Notes: generated by a model from the letters alone, not told the origin. A stretch of DNA of 9,683 nucleotides from Clostridia bacterium (GCA_021202495.1 JAJQCX010000215.1:1-9683), one strand, 5' to 3'. Counted from the first letter of the stretch, positions 1-7,451 are shown. Program-made: numbers and translations.

Positions 1-1490
1 ACCTTGCTTTTGCGGAGTAACCCTTGCGCCAGACAAAGCCTCTGCTTTTCTCCGCCCGAAAGCTGAACGCCGTTTTCCCCGATCTCCGTGTCAATTCCGT
101 TTGGCAGCTTGCTCAAAAATTCGTCCAAGCCGACGTCCTTGACCGCCTCTCTCAATTCCTCCTCCGACGCGCTCGGACGCACCATGATTAAATTGTCCTT
201 TATCGTCCCCGGGAACAAAAACATATCCTGCGACACCTTCGTCACATTTTCCCTCACGCTTTTTGCCGATATTTCCCCGATTTCTGCGCCGTCAACCGTG
301 ATTTTTCCCGAATATCCGCCGTAGAATTTCAGCAGCAAATCAAAAATCGTCGTCTTCCCCGCTCCGCTCTTTCCGACAATGCCTATCCATTTGTTTTTTG
401 GAAATCTCAGCGACAGAGAGTTTAACACGCTGCCCCGCTCCTTGGAATACGCAAACGAAACATTCTCGAACACGATTTCCTTTTCCATTTTAAAGCTTTT
501 TTCGCCGCCCTCATACGCGGCTTTTTCGTCCGATGTGATAAGCTCAAAAAACCTGTCGTACTCCGCAAGCTGCTTTTTGAAGTTGAAATTTGTGTGCGCA
601 ATCGACTTCACCGACGAAAAGAATTTCGGCAGATAATTTAACAGCAGCACCAACATGCCTATCGTTATGTACCCTTTTATTATCAATACCGCGGAAACCG
701 AAAATCCCAGCCCCAAAAACAAGCTGTCTGACAAATCGTTCACCCACGAGCCGTTAAGATTGTCAATCGCAACCGTCTTGCCCCATATTTTGACCGTCGA
801 CTCGTTTATCGCTCTGAGCTTTTCCATGCGGTCGTTTTCAAGCAGCATTGATTTCACGAATTTAATTCCTTGAAACGTGTCCGTCATAACCTGATTTGCC
901 TTGGCGTTATTTTCAACGACCTTCTTTATGTACTTTTCTATTTTCTTTGAAAAAAACTTGTTCGGCAGCAGGCTGAACGGAATGTAGAGCAACGCACCTA
1001 ACGCGATAAATACGTTGATTTTGACGATAAAAAAGTATACGAATAACCCGCTCACCAGCCCCGCAAAAAGCTTCGGCATATCCATAATCCAAAAAAGCAC
1101 GTAATTCATCGAATCCTTTTTGCAATACGAAACCACCTCCGCCGAATTCTGATTGTCAAAATAATCAATCGGCCGCTCGATAATCCTCTCAAACCCCAAC
1201 AGCGTCAGATACTGCCCCATTTTCCGCCCGACAATGTTGATTGAATAATTGTAAATTGTGTTCAGCGCCGTCGAAATTATGGGAATGAGCGTAAAAACGC
1301 CTATGCATACCGCCGCGGTTTTCAAATCGCTGTTCGGAATGTATTTGTCGATTACCTCCCCCATCAATATCGGCGGAATCAAATTTATCCCCTGTATCGC
1401 AAGCGCAAACACAAACGAAAAAACAACATACCCCCAAAACGCCGGCATCCCTCCGACCAATATTTTCCTCACTTTTCTCTCCTTGCTCAT
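1..1490 (-). CDS. ABC transporter, fused permease and ATPase (3' end beyond the window)
   Basis: This is a half-transporter of the exporter type: an N-terminal membrane domain fused to an ATPase domain, expected to act as a dimer in the cytoplasmic membrane. 496 codons are visible. Hydrophobic segments fill roughly residues 15-310, including about 18-40, 60-85, 140-185 and 255-285. The ATPase domain starts near residue 345. It shows Walker A GKSGAGKTT (373-381), the Q-loop glutamine (Q421 in KVSQD) and the signature LSGGEKQR (477-484). Walker B, the D-loop and the H-loop would lie past the left edge, so the gene is cut by the window and not shown to be broken. I chose the ATG at 1490 because GGAGG at 1500-1504 sits 9 bases upstream. 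An in-frame ATG at 1496 is only 3 bases from that site. Its own promoter precedes it. The substrate cannot be told; drug, peptide or lipid export are all possible. The family call is firm. Confidence 0.93.
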   Translation of the reverse strand, partial: MSKERKVRKILVGGMPAFWGYVVFSFVFALAIQGINLIPPILMGEVIDKYIPNSDLKTAAVCIGVFTLIPIISTALNTIYNYSINIVGRKMGQYLTLLGFERIIERPIDYFDNQNSAEVVSYCKKDSMNYVLFWIMDMPKLFAGLVSGLFVYFFIVKINVFIALGALLYIPFSLLPNKFFSKKIEKYIKKVVENNAKANQVMTDTFQGIKFVKSMLLENDRMEKLRAINESTVKIWGKTVAIDNLNGSWVNDLSDSLFLGLGFSVSAVLIIKGYITIGMLVLLLNYLPKFFSSVKSIAHTNFNFKKQLAEYDRFFELITSDEKAAYEGGEKSFKMEKEIVFENVSFAYSKERGSVLNSLSLRFPKNKWIGIVGKSGAGKTTIFDLLLKFYGGYSGKITVDGAEIGEISAKSVRENVTKVSQDMFLFPGTIKDNLIMVRPSASEEELREAVKDVGLDEFLSKLPNGIDTEIGENGVQLSGGEKQRLCLAQGLLRKSK

Positions 1491-1520
1491 TTTCATCAGC
1501 CTCCAAATATAATAATAAAC

Positions 1521-1549
1521 ATATTATAACATCTATCCCTGTCTGTCAA
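1521..1549 (-). promoter_or_regulatory. Sigma-A-type promoter of the ABC transporter gene
   Basis: On the minus strand TTGACA (1549-1544) is followed 17 bases later by TAATAT (1526-1521). A TATAAT overlapping this (1528-1523) would give a 15-base spacer. Transcription would start about 20-25 bases before the ATG. The spacer contains the 12-mer GACAGGGATAGA, which also occurs in the promoter near 8740. Confidence 0.75.
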
Positions 1550-1598
1550 CAGAACAGCGCGAACACCCCAAATTCCGACGTGAATTTTTTAAAACGCG

Positions 1599-1643
1599 AA
1601 AAATACGCCCCCACATGAGCAATTCCCACGCAGAAGCGTATTT
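1599..1643 (-). terminator. Probable intrinsic terminator after the PIN toxin gene
   Basis: The arms AAATACGC (1601-1608) and GCGTATTT (1636-1643) are perfectly complementary over 8 bp. On the minus strand the second arm runs into five T residues. The 27-base loop is long and contains a smaller ACGC/AGAA/GCGT hairpin, so this is a weaker terminator than the one at 2414. It lies 11 bases after the toxin stop codon and before the ABC promoter, where a terminator would be expected. Confidence 0.5.
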
Positions 1644-1654
1644 CCGATTTTATT

Positions 1655-2059
1655 TCACAATTCCATAAATTCCGCCGCCGTCATAATCATAGGCTTTTCT
1701 ATTCCCGATTCAAGAAAATCCTTATCGCCCGTCAGCAGAATATCCACATCGGCATTTATTGCCGCTCTCATTATCGGTCTGTCCTTTGTGTCTCGTATGC
1801 TCTTTTCCTGCTCCGCCTCATCGGTCGGCGTATCGATAATTTTCAGCGTCGTCAATGCGATTGCCAAAAAGCTGTCAAAAAGCTTGAGCCTATCGGGAAA
1901 TTTTCGGTTAAATACCTTACGCATTTCATCAATATTTTGGTCACATATTACACCGCTGTACGGATATGTTACAGCTTTCATGTATGCACTGTACGGCGTT
2001 CCCTTATCGGATAGAGCTGCCGAAATCAAAATGTTTGTGTCAATCAAAACCTTTTTCAA
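1655..2059 (-). CDS. PIN-domain toxin (VapC-like ribonuclease)
   Basis: This 134-residue protein is a single PIN domain, expected to be a Mg-dependent ribonuclease and the toxin of a toxin-antitoxin pair. The acidic active-site pattern is complete: D7 and N9 in LIDTNILISA, E45 in NIDEMRKVF, D93 in KDRPIM and D112/D114 in TGDKDFL. Length and motif order fit the PIN_3 group, whose RNA targets vary, so the target cannot be predicted. The start is a TTG at 2059-2057 overlapping the antitoxin stop (TTGA), preceded only by a weak GGAAAG. This suggests that its translation depends on that of the antitoxin and stays below it. The family call is firm. That it works as a toxin is inferred from the neighbour. 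Confidence 0.88.
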   Translation of the reverse strand: MKKVLIDTNILISAALSDKGTPYSAYMKAVTYPYSGVICDQNIDEMRKVFNRKFPDRLKLFDSFLAIALTTLKIIDTPTDEAEQEKSIRDTKDRPIMRAAINADVDILLTGDKDFLESGIEKPMIMTAAEFMEL

Positions 2060-2325
2060 CTTTCCACTTCCGTTCTGATTTCATTCACAAGCGCGTCAAT
2101 ATCCTCCTCGGTTTCAAGCCCCGCTTTTTCGGCTTCGCCTTTCATGCCTTGATTGAGCATTTTCATCGCGTACACCGCCGAATTCATCATAATCACCTGA
2201 TTATTTTCACATATAAGCGTCACGCGGTCTCCCGATGAAAGCCGCAGTGCTTCGCGTATGTCCTTCGGCAATGTTATCTGCCCTTTTGCCATAACCTTTG
2301 CACTGTCTACAATAACAGCATTCAT
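2056..2325 (-). CDS. AbrB/SpoVT-type antitoxin
   Basis: This 89-residue protein carries an N-terminal swapped-hairpin AbrB/MazE-type DNA-binding domain at about residues 8-47, with the characteristic run KGQITLPKDIREALRL followed by GDRVTLI. The C-terminal part (about 50-89) is predicted helical and acidic (EAEKAGLETEEDIDALVNEI), as expected of a segment that binds and neutralises a partner toxin. It is the first gene of a two-gene unit and its stop codon overlaps the toxin start by 4 bases. AAGGAG (2339-2334) lies 8 bases before the ATG. Proteins of this type usually repress their own promoter, and a direct repeat lies at the expected place upstream. Pairing of an AbrB-type antitoxin with a PIN toxin is common. 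Confidence 0.9.
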   Translation of the reverse strand: MNAVIVDSAKVMAKGQITLPKDIREALRLSSGDRVTLICENNQVIMMNSAVYAMKMLNQGMKGEAEKAGLETEEDIDALVNEIRTEVES

Positions 2326-2356
2326 AAAATCATCTCCTTAATATAGCACGAAAAAT

Positions 2357-2402
2357 CCTACTTACCCTACTTTTAGTATACCACACAAATTAAAAAAATC
2401 AA
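2357..2402 (-). promoter_or_regulatory. Promoter and candidate operator of the toxin-antitoxin pair
   Basis: On the minus strand TTGATT (2402-2397) and TATACT (2380-2375) are 16 bases apart, a plausible sigma-A promoter. Just downstream, at the expected start of transcription, the 7-mer CCTACTT (plus-strand reading) occurs twice at 2357-2363 and 2366-2372, a 9-base period. A direct repeat here is a good candidate for binding of the antitoxin or toxin-antitoxin complex, which would block the promoter. The operator role is inference. Confidence 0.55.
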
Positions 2403-2413
2403 TCCCTTTTTGT

Positions 2414-2438
2414 AAAAAGGCGCAGCCAACGCCGCGCC
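2414..2438 (-). terminator. Intrinsic terminator of the pyruvate:ferredoxin oxidoreductase gene
   Basis: On the minus strand GGCGCGGC (2438-2431) and GCTGCGCC (2426-2419) pair over 8 bp with one G-U pair around a GTTG loop, directly followed by five T residues. It lies 15 bases after the stop codon. The toxin-antitoxin promoter begins about 12 bases further on, so the two units are insulated. Confidence 0.9.
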
Positions 2439-2452
2439 CTTTCCAAATCTCA

Positions 2453-5400
2453 TTATTTCCCCGCCATTTTCGCGAGTTTCTCATACTTCTCCTTCGCATC
2501 CTCCGCAGCCTTGTCGAAAAGCTCCCTTGCTCTTTCGGGATTTTTCTGCGCAAGTGCGCTGTAGCGGTCTTCGTTCATCAAAAATTCCTTGTAATCCGTC
2601 TTCGGTTCCTTAGAATCAAGCATAAACGGATTTTTACCTTCCTTTTCAAGCCTCGGGTCATATCTGAACAAGTGCCAATACCCCGCCTCAACAGCGCGCT
2701 TTGCCTCGGTCTGTGCCATCGTCATACCGCTCTTTATTCCGTGGTTAATGCACGGCGCATACGCGATTATGATTGACGGTCCGTCGTAGCTTTCAGCCTC
2801 GACAATTGCTTTCAGGCACTGCGCCGGGTTTGCCCCCAGCGCCACCTGCGCCGTGTAGACATATCCGTAGCTCATCGCCGCTGCTGCAAGGTCCTTCTTT
2901 TTAACCTCCTTGCCCGCCGCCGCAAATTTTGCCACCGCGCCGGTCGGCGTCGCCTTGGAGGACTGTCCGCCCGTGTTGGAATAAACCTCCGTGTCAAACA
3001 CCATTATGTTCACATTCGCGTTCGACGCCAACACATGATCCAGCCCGCCGAAGCCTATGTCATACGCCCAGCCGTCGCCGCCGAAGATAAATACGCTCTT
3101 TTTCGCAAGATAGTCCTTTTCTTTCAATATCTCCGCCGCCTCGGGCGTTTCTTCTTTTTCAAGCGCCGCGATAACTTCCCGCGCCGCCGCGGCGTTCGCG
3201 CCCGCATCGTCCTTCGTCGCAATGTATTTTTCAATCGCCTCACGCGTCTCGCTTCCCGCGCCTTCCTTCATCGCGTCAAGCTTCCCAAGCAGCGTATTTC
3301 TTATCGTTTCCTCCGCCAAATAAATGCCGTAGCCGAACTCTGCGTTATCCTCAAAGAGCGAATTTGCCCATGCGGGACCCTTGCCCTCCGCGTTCTTTGT
3401 GTACGGCGTCGACGGCGCACTTGCGCCCCATATCGACGAGCAGCCCGTCGCGTTCGCCATGTACATCCGATCGCCGAAAAGCTGCGTCACAATCTTCACA
3501 TACGGCGTTTCGCCGCAGCCCGCGCACGCTCCCGAAAATTCAAGATACGGCTTTCTGAACTGACTTCCCTTCACCGTTTCGGGCTTGAACTTCAGGAGTA
3601 CATCCTCCTTTGCGGGCAGCTTCTGCCCGTAGTCAAAGAATTTTTGACTTGCCGCCATTTCGCCCAACGGTCGCATTTCAAGCGCCTTTGCGGGGCACAT
3701 GCTCGCGCACGACCCGCAGCCCGTGCAGTCGAGCGCCGAAACCGAAACCGCAAACCGTTTGCCCGGCATCATCGTCATCGGCTTGTGATCCATGCCCTCC
3801 GGCGCATTTGCCGCCTCTTCCTCGGTCATAACAACAGGTCTTATGCAGGCGTGCGGACAGACGTATGAACACATATTGCACTGCACGCATTTATCCACAT
3901 GCCACTTCGGCACGTCAATCGCAATTCCGCGCTTTTCAAAAGCGGAGCTTCCCGACGGCATTTCGCCGTTCGCGTATTTGACAAACGCGCTCACCGGCAG
4001 CTTTCCACCCTCAAATGCGTTCACCGGCACGAGAATGTTGTTCACATAATCAATGAGCTCGCCCTCGCCTTCAAAATGCGCGCCCAATCTCTCATACTCC
4101 GCATCCTTCCAGCTCTCTGGCACGTCAATCTTCACGAGCCTTTCCGCGCCCGCGTCGATTGCGGCAAGGTTCATTTTCACAATCTCCTCGCCCTTCTTCG
4201 CATATGTCGCGCTTGCCGCCTCTTTCATGTATTTCACCGCGTCGTCAAACGGGATGATGTCCGCCAAGCGGAAGAACGCACTCTGAAGGATCGTGTTAAT
4301 TCTGCCGCCCAAGCCAATCTCGCGCCCGATTTCCACGCCGTCTATAACATAGAATTGAATGTCGTTTTCGGCAATGTATTTCTTAACCTGCCCCGGCAGA
4401 TTTTTGTCGAGCTCCTCCGCCGTCTTCCACGGGCAGTTGAGCAAAAACGTTCCACCCGGCTTCACGTCCGTCACCATGTCGTATTTTCTCACATACGACG
4501 CCTGATGGCACGCCACAAAGTCCGCCTTGTCAATCAAATACGACGATGTTATCTTCGGCTCACCGAAGCGCAAATGCGACACCGTCAGCCCGCCCGATTT
4601 TTTGGAATCGTAATCGAAATACGCCTGCACGTTCATATCAGTGTGCGTGCCGATAATTTTAACCGAATTTTTGTTCGCGCCGACCGTTCCGTCTGAGCCC
4701 AAGCCCCAGAATTTGCAGCTCGTTATCCCCCTTGGCGTCGTGTCGGGGTTTTCGTCAAGCTTTAGCGACGTGAACGTAACGTCGTCGTCAATGCCTATCG
4801 TAAAGCGCTTCTTCTCCGTGTTTTTGAACGCCGCCAAAATCTGCGCAGGCGTGGTGTTCTTGCTCGCCAAGCCGTACCGCCCGCCGAAAACCTCCGCGCC
4901 TTTGAGAGGCGAATTCATTATCGACGCGCACACGTCCAAATAGAGCGGCTCGCCGACGCTGCCCGACTCCTTCGTTCTGTCAAGCACGACAATTCTCTTC
5001 ACACTCTCAGGCATTGCCGCCACAAAATGCTCCGCCGAAAACGGGCGATAAAGCCTCACCTTCACAACGCCGACCTTTTCGCCTCTCGCGCAAAGATAGT
5101 CAACAACTTCGCCTATCGCGTCGCACACGCTGCCCATCGCCACAATAACGACCTCCGCGTCCGGCGCACCGTAATAGTTAAAGAGCTTGTAATCCGTGCC
5201 TATCTTTTCGTTTATCCTGTCGAGATACCCCTGGCAAATCTCCGGCACTGCGTCGTAATATTTGTTGCTTGCCTCTCTCATCTGGAAAAATATGTCCGAA
5301 TTTTGCGCCGTTCCGCGCTGCGCCGGATGTTCGGGGTTGAGACTCTTGCGCCTGAATTCCTCAACCTTTTTGAAATTCAACAGCTCCGCCAAATCCTCGT

Positions 5401-5971
5401 TTGACCAGCACTCAATTTTTTGATATTCGTGCGACGTTCTGAACCCGTCGAAAAAGTGAATAAAAGGCACGCTCGACTCAATCGCCGCCAAATGCGCCGC
5501 CGCTCCCAAATCCATTGCCTCCTGAGGGTTGTTTGAGCAAAGCATCGCAAAGCCCGTCTGCCGACAGGCGTATATGTCCTGATGGTCGCCGAAGATTGAC
5601 AGCGCGTGCGACGCAATAGTTCTCGCCGCCACGTTTATCACAGCAGGCAAAAGCTCGCCCGCCATTTTGTACATATTGGGCAGCATCAAAAGTAAGCCCT
5701 GCGAGGCGGTATATGTCGTCGTCAATGCGCCGCCGGTCAGCGCGCCGTGGATTGCGCCCGCAACGCCGCCCTCCGACTGCATCTCGACAACCTTAACCGT
5801 GTTGCCGAACAAATTTTTCTTCCCCTCCGACGCCCACTGGTCGGTCACCTCCGCCATCGCAGACGATGGCGTTATCGGATAAATCGCCGCAACATCCGTA
5901 AACGCATACGACGCCCAAGCCGCCGCGTTGTTTCCGTCCATCGTCTTAATCTGTCTTTTCGATTTTGCCAT
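2453..5971 (-). CDS. nifJ: Pyruvate:ferredoxin (flavodoxin) oxidoreductase, single-chain
   Basis: This enzyme converts pyruvate and CoA to acetyl-CoA and CO2 and passes two electrons to ferredoxin or flavodoxin; it is central to anaerobic energy metabolism. The 1172 residues match the usual length of the one-chain homodimeric form. Order of parts: N-terminal pyrimidine-binding domain with YPITPSS (31-37); transketolase C-like domain (about 260-390); gamma-type domain (about 420-640); ferredoxin-like domain with two CxxCxxCxxxCP motifs (C695/698/701/705 and C749/752/755/759); and the thiamine-diphosphate domain with GDGWAYDIG (965-973) and N999. The third cluster is expected from C816, C819, C844 and C1074, all present. 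No frameshift or missing ligand was seen. GGAGG (5983-5979) lies 7 bases before the ATG. It is a single-gene unit with its own promoter and terminator. Confidence 0.98.
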   Translation of the reverse strand: MAKSKRQIKTMDGNNAAAWASYAFTDVAAIYPITPSSAMAEVTDQWASEGKKNLFGNTVKVVEMQSEGGVAGAIHGALTGGALTTTYTASQGLLLMLPNMYKMAGELLPAVINVAARTIASHALSIFGDHQDIYACRQTGFAMLCSNNPQEAMDLGAAAHLAAIESSVPFIHFFDGFRTSHEYQKIECWSNEDLAELLNFKKVEEFRRKSLNPEHPAQRGTAQNSDIFFQMREASNKYYDAVPEICQGYLDRINEKIGTDYKLFNYYGAPDAEVVIVAMGSVCDAIGEVVDYLCARGEKVGVVKVRLYRPFSAEHFVAAMPESVKRIVVLDRTKESGSVGEPLYLDVCASIMNSPLKGAEVFGGRYGLASKNTTPAQILAAFKNTEKKRFTIGIDDDVTFTSLKLDENPDTTPRGITSCKFWGLGSDGTVGANKNSVKIIGTHTDMNVQAYFDYDSKKSGGLTVSHLRFGEPKITSSYLIDKADFVACHQASYVRKYDMVTDVKPGGTFLLNCPWKTAEELDKNLPGQVKKYIAENDIQFYVIDGVEIGREIGLGGRINTILQSAFFRLADIIPFDDAVKYMKEAASATYAKKGEEIVKMNLAAIDAGAERLVKIDVPESWKDAEYERLGAHFEGEGELIDYVNNILVPVNAFEGGKLPVSAFVKYANGEMPSGSSAFEKRGIAIDVPKWHVDKCVQCNMCSYVCPHACIRPVVMTEEEAANAPEGMDHKPMTMMPGKRFAVSVSALDCTGCGSCASMCPAKALEMRPLGEMAASQKFFDYGQKLPAKEDVLLKFKPETVKGSQFRKPYLEFSGACAGCGETPYVKIVTQLFGDRMYMANATGCSSIWGASAPSTPYTKNAEGKGPAWANSLFEDNAEFGYGIYLAEETIRNTLLGKLDAMKEGAGSETREAIEKYIATKDDAGANAAAAREVIAALEKEETPEAAEILKEKDYLAKKSVFIFGGDGWAYDIGFGGLDHVLASNANVNIMVFDTEVYSNTGGQSSKATPTGAVAKFAAAGKEVKKKDLAAAAMSYGYVYTAQVALGANPAQCLKAIVEAESYDGPSIIIAYAPCINHGIKSGMTMAQTEAKRAVEAGYWHLFRYDPRLEKEGKNPFMLDSKEPKTDYKEFLMNEDRYSALAQKNPERARELFDKAAEDAKEKYEKLAKMAGK

Positions 5972-6012
5972 AAGAAGCCCTCCGTTCTAAACTAAATTCA
6001 AATCATACCTAT

Positions 6013-6041
6013 ATTTTATATCATCTTTTCAAATGCGTCAA
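6013..6041 (-). promoter_or_regulatory. Promoter of the pyruvate:ferredoxin oxidoreductase gene
   Basis: On the minus strand TTGACG (6041-6036) is followed after exactly 17 bases by TAAAAT (6018-6013), giving a leader of roughly 35 bases before the ATG. The first two T residues of the -35 box belong to the end of the large inverted repeat at 6040-6126. No typical Rex site (TTGTTAA/TTAACAA) overlaps it. Confidence 0.75.
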
Positions 6042-6126
6042 GGGGATTTGTGCAATTTGTCGCAAAACTTAATCTCAAAACATAAAAATTTTGGATTGTT
6101 TTCACAACAAATTCACAAATCCCCTT
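6040..6126. repeat. 87-base near-complete inverted repeat (MITE-like or structured RNA element)
   Basis: The outer 13 bp are perfectly complementary: AAGGGGATTTGTG (6040-6052) against CACAAATCCCCTT (6114-6126). Inside, after a one-base bulge, AATTTGT (6054-6060) pairs with ACAAATT (6107-6113). Then a single G-C pair (6062/6105), AAAAC (6064-6068) with GTTTT (6098-6102), AATC (6071-6074) with GATT (6094-6097) and CAAAA (6076-6080) with TTTTG (6089-6093) continue the stem around an 8-base loop. About 35 pairs form out of 87 bases. No T-run follows either end, so it is not an ordinary terminator, and no flanking target duplication is obvious. It sits between the glycosyltransferase gene and the oxidoreductase promoter. 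What it does is unknown. Confidence 0.75.
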
Positions 6127-6149
6127 AATTTACTCGCTATCTTGGTCGT

Positions 6150-6312
6150 AGGGCGGGGGCTTGCTCCCGCCGCGGTCTACCACCGCATTACAAACTGCGA
6201 CTACGCAGTAACTTCCCCCACCGTACTACCGCGCGAAATCTTCGCAGCGCGGCACGCTTGCCGCCCGCCGCGCCGCAGGCGCTTAAATTCAAATTTTGCT
6301 TCGCAAAATTTG
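6150..6312. repeat. Run of six consecutive small hairpins
   Basis: Perfect or near-perfect stems follow one another: GGCGGG/CCCGCC (6152-6171, plus two inner pairs), GCGGT/ACCGC (6172-6186), ACTGCG/CGCAGT (6194-6209), CCGCGC/GCGCGG (6229-6252, with the alternative inner stem GCGAA/TTCGC), GCGCC/GGCGC (6270-6282) and CAAATTTTGC/GCAAAATTTG (6290-6312). Most loops are 3-5 bases. The segment is GC-rich except for the last hairpin and contrasts with the AT-rich element before it. It looks like a compound dispersed intergenic repeat. The open frame across it in the plus direction is not a gene. Confidence 0.75.
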
Positions 6313-6318
6313 TTCCAT

Positions 6319-6346
6319 CCACTGACCACTAACCACTGACCACTTT
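6319..6346. repeat. Heptamer tandem array CCACTNA x4
   Basis: Four 7-base units lie head to tail: CCACTGA, CCACTAA, CCACTGA, CCACTTT. It directly follows the AT-rich palindrome at 6290-6312 and ends 8 bases before the stop codon of the glycosyltransferase gene. Confidence 0.85.
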
Positions 6347-6354
6347 ATATTGCC

Positions 6355-7377
6355 TCAATTAAACTTATAAATCTTCCTCGCCAACCTATACAGTGTCACG
6401 CTGAGCTTTCTTCCCTGATATCCCGGGAAATTCGTAAACACGTTCAGCGTCATATATCTCAGCATTCTGTAAATGTGCTTATCCTTCTTCTTCACGTATT
6501 CCCACAAATCGTCCCGCTTTTTCACGCTGTCCTCATCGTCCGCCAAATAGAGGAAAATCGTCGACACGGTTATCATCATCGAGATAGCGCAAAACATGTT
6601 TTTGTACAAAACCTTGCTCTTTGCCTTAATCGCGTTCAAATCGTGCGAATCAATCATTATGTACGTCACTCTCAGCTGTTGATCCACCCTCGACGCCATG
6701 ACCTTTTCGTTCACGCTCTGGTCGCTGCGCCCAATGTAATACCTGTAAAGGTCGATGTTCATGTAATAAATGCTCTCAACATAGGGCTGCGGATAATAAA
6801 CATATATGTTGTCCACATAAAACGTGTGCTTCGGAAGCTCTAACTTGCAATCTATCAGCATCTGCCGCCTGTACGTCACCGCATGCATCATCAGATACTG
6901 CGACGAATGCAGACTGTTCGTATCCTCCCACGTGCAAATTTCCTCCGTCGGAAAAATGCTCGTGTAGCGCATAATCTTCGAGGAATGATCCTCCACATGG
7001 TCGTAAACGTAATTTGTCACCAGCATGTCGGGCGTCTTCCCCGCCTTCACCAGCGCCCTTATCGTTCTCATGTATGTCTTTATCGCGTCCTCGTCCAGCC
7101 TGTCGTCCGAATCGACAACCTTGTAATACACTCCCTCAGATGCCGCAAGCCCCGCGTTCACCCCCGCGCCGTGCCCGCCGTTTTCCTGATGTATCACACG
7201 CACAATCGAAGGATGTCTCCGCGCATATTCGTCCGCAATCCTCCCCGTGTCGTCCGTCGACCCGTCGTCAATAATGATTATTTCCGCCTCATCCCCCGCC
7301 GCAAGCAGCGAATTTAAACATCTGTCCATATACGCCGCCGAATTGTAACACGGCACCGCAAATGACACCAATTTCAT
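6355..7377 (-). CDS. Family 2 glycosyltransferase
   Basis: This 340-residue protein begins with a GT-A fold glycosyltransferase domain that transfers sugar from a nucleotide-sugar to an acceptor, probably at the cytoplasmic face of the membrane for surface polysaccharide or glycoprotein synthesis. Motifs (numbered from the chosen start): FAVPCYNSAAYM (6-17), IIIDDGSTDDT (34-44), QENGGHGAGVNAGL (64-77) and the metal-binding DSD in VVDSDDRLDE (89-91). The C-terminal part (about 220-340) is helical with one hydrophobic stretch and may be an acceptor or membrane-contact region. I preferred the ATG at 7377 to the one at 7404. The family's usual opening MKLVSFAVPCYN begins there, GGGAG (7393-7389) precedes it, and the promoter would leave only about 12 bases before the upstream ATG. 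The donor and acceptor cannot be told. Confidence 0.93.
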   Translation of the reverse strand: MKLVSFAVPCYNSAAYMDRCLNSLLAAGDEAEIIIIDDGSTDDTGRIADEYARRHPSIVRVIHQENGGHGAGVNAGLAASEGVYYKVVDSDDRLDEDAIKTYMRTIRALVKAGKTPDMLVTNYVYDHVEDHSSKIMRYTSIFPTEEICTWEDTNSLHSSQYLMMHAVTYRRQMLIDCKLELPKHTFYVDNIYVYYPQPYVESIYYMNIDLYRYYIGRSDQSVNEKVMASRVDQQLRVTYIMIDSHDLNAIKAKSKVLYKNMFCAISMMITVSTIFLYLADDEDSVKKRDDLWEYVKKKDKHIYRMLRYMTLNVFTNFPGYQGRKLSVTLYRLARKIYKFN

Positions 7378-7422
7378 CAAAAATTCATCTCCCGTACTTT
7401 TCATCTTTTATTGTATATCCCC

Positions 7423-7451
7423 ATTCTATCATATCCCGCCCCCTTTGTCAA
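7423..7451 (-). promoter_or_regulatory. Consensus promoter of the glycosyltransferase gene
   Basis: On the minus strand a perfect TTGACA (7451-7446) is followed after 17 bases by TAGAAT (7428-7423). The TGA within the -35 box (7450-7448) is also the stop codon of the upstream 96-residue gene. Expected transcription start is near 7416, about 40 bases before the preferred ATG. Confidence 0.8.

Noticed and set aside
1189..1506. Minus-strand frame of 105 codons at the start of the ABC gene
   Set aside because: It is another frame of the ABC exporter. The exporter frame is uninterrupted to the left edge and carries all expected motifs, so there is also no frameshift.
3035..4696. Long plus-strand open frames (3035-3868 and 3899-4696) opposite the oxidoreductase gene
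   Set aside because: They are arginine- and histidine-rich shadows produced by GC-rich codons of the opposite strand, without ribosome binding sites or recognisable motifs.
6047..6066. Possible Rex or other redox-regulator site upstream of the oxidoreductase gene
   Set aside because: The TTTG...CAAA dyad matches at only about 12 of 20 positions, lacks TTGTTAA/TTAACAA, and is better explained as part of the 87-base inverted repeat.
6290..6312. Terminator of the glycosyltransferase gene
   Set aside because: The 10-bp stem CAAATTTTGC/GCAAAATTTG is strong but is not followed by a T-run on the minus strand. It may slow polymerase, but I cannot support a terminator call.
6091..6339. Plus-strand open frame of 82 codons in the intergenic region
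   Set aside because: It translates the hairpin array and heptamer repeats and has no ribosome binding site.
7378..7404. Upstream ATG of the glycosyltransferase gene
   Set aside because: It would leave only about 12 bases after the promoter start and adds nine residues before the usual family N-terminus.
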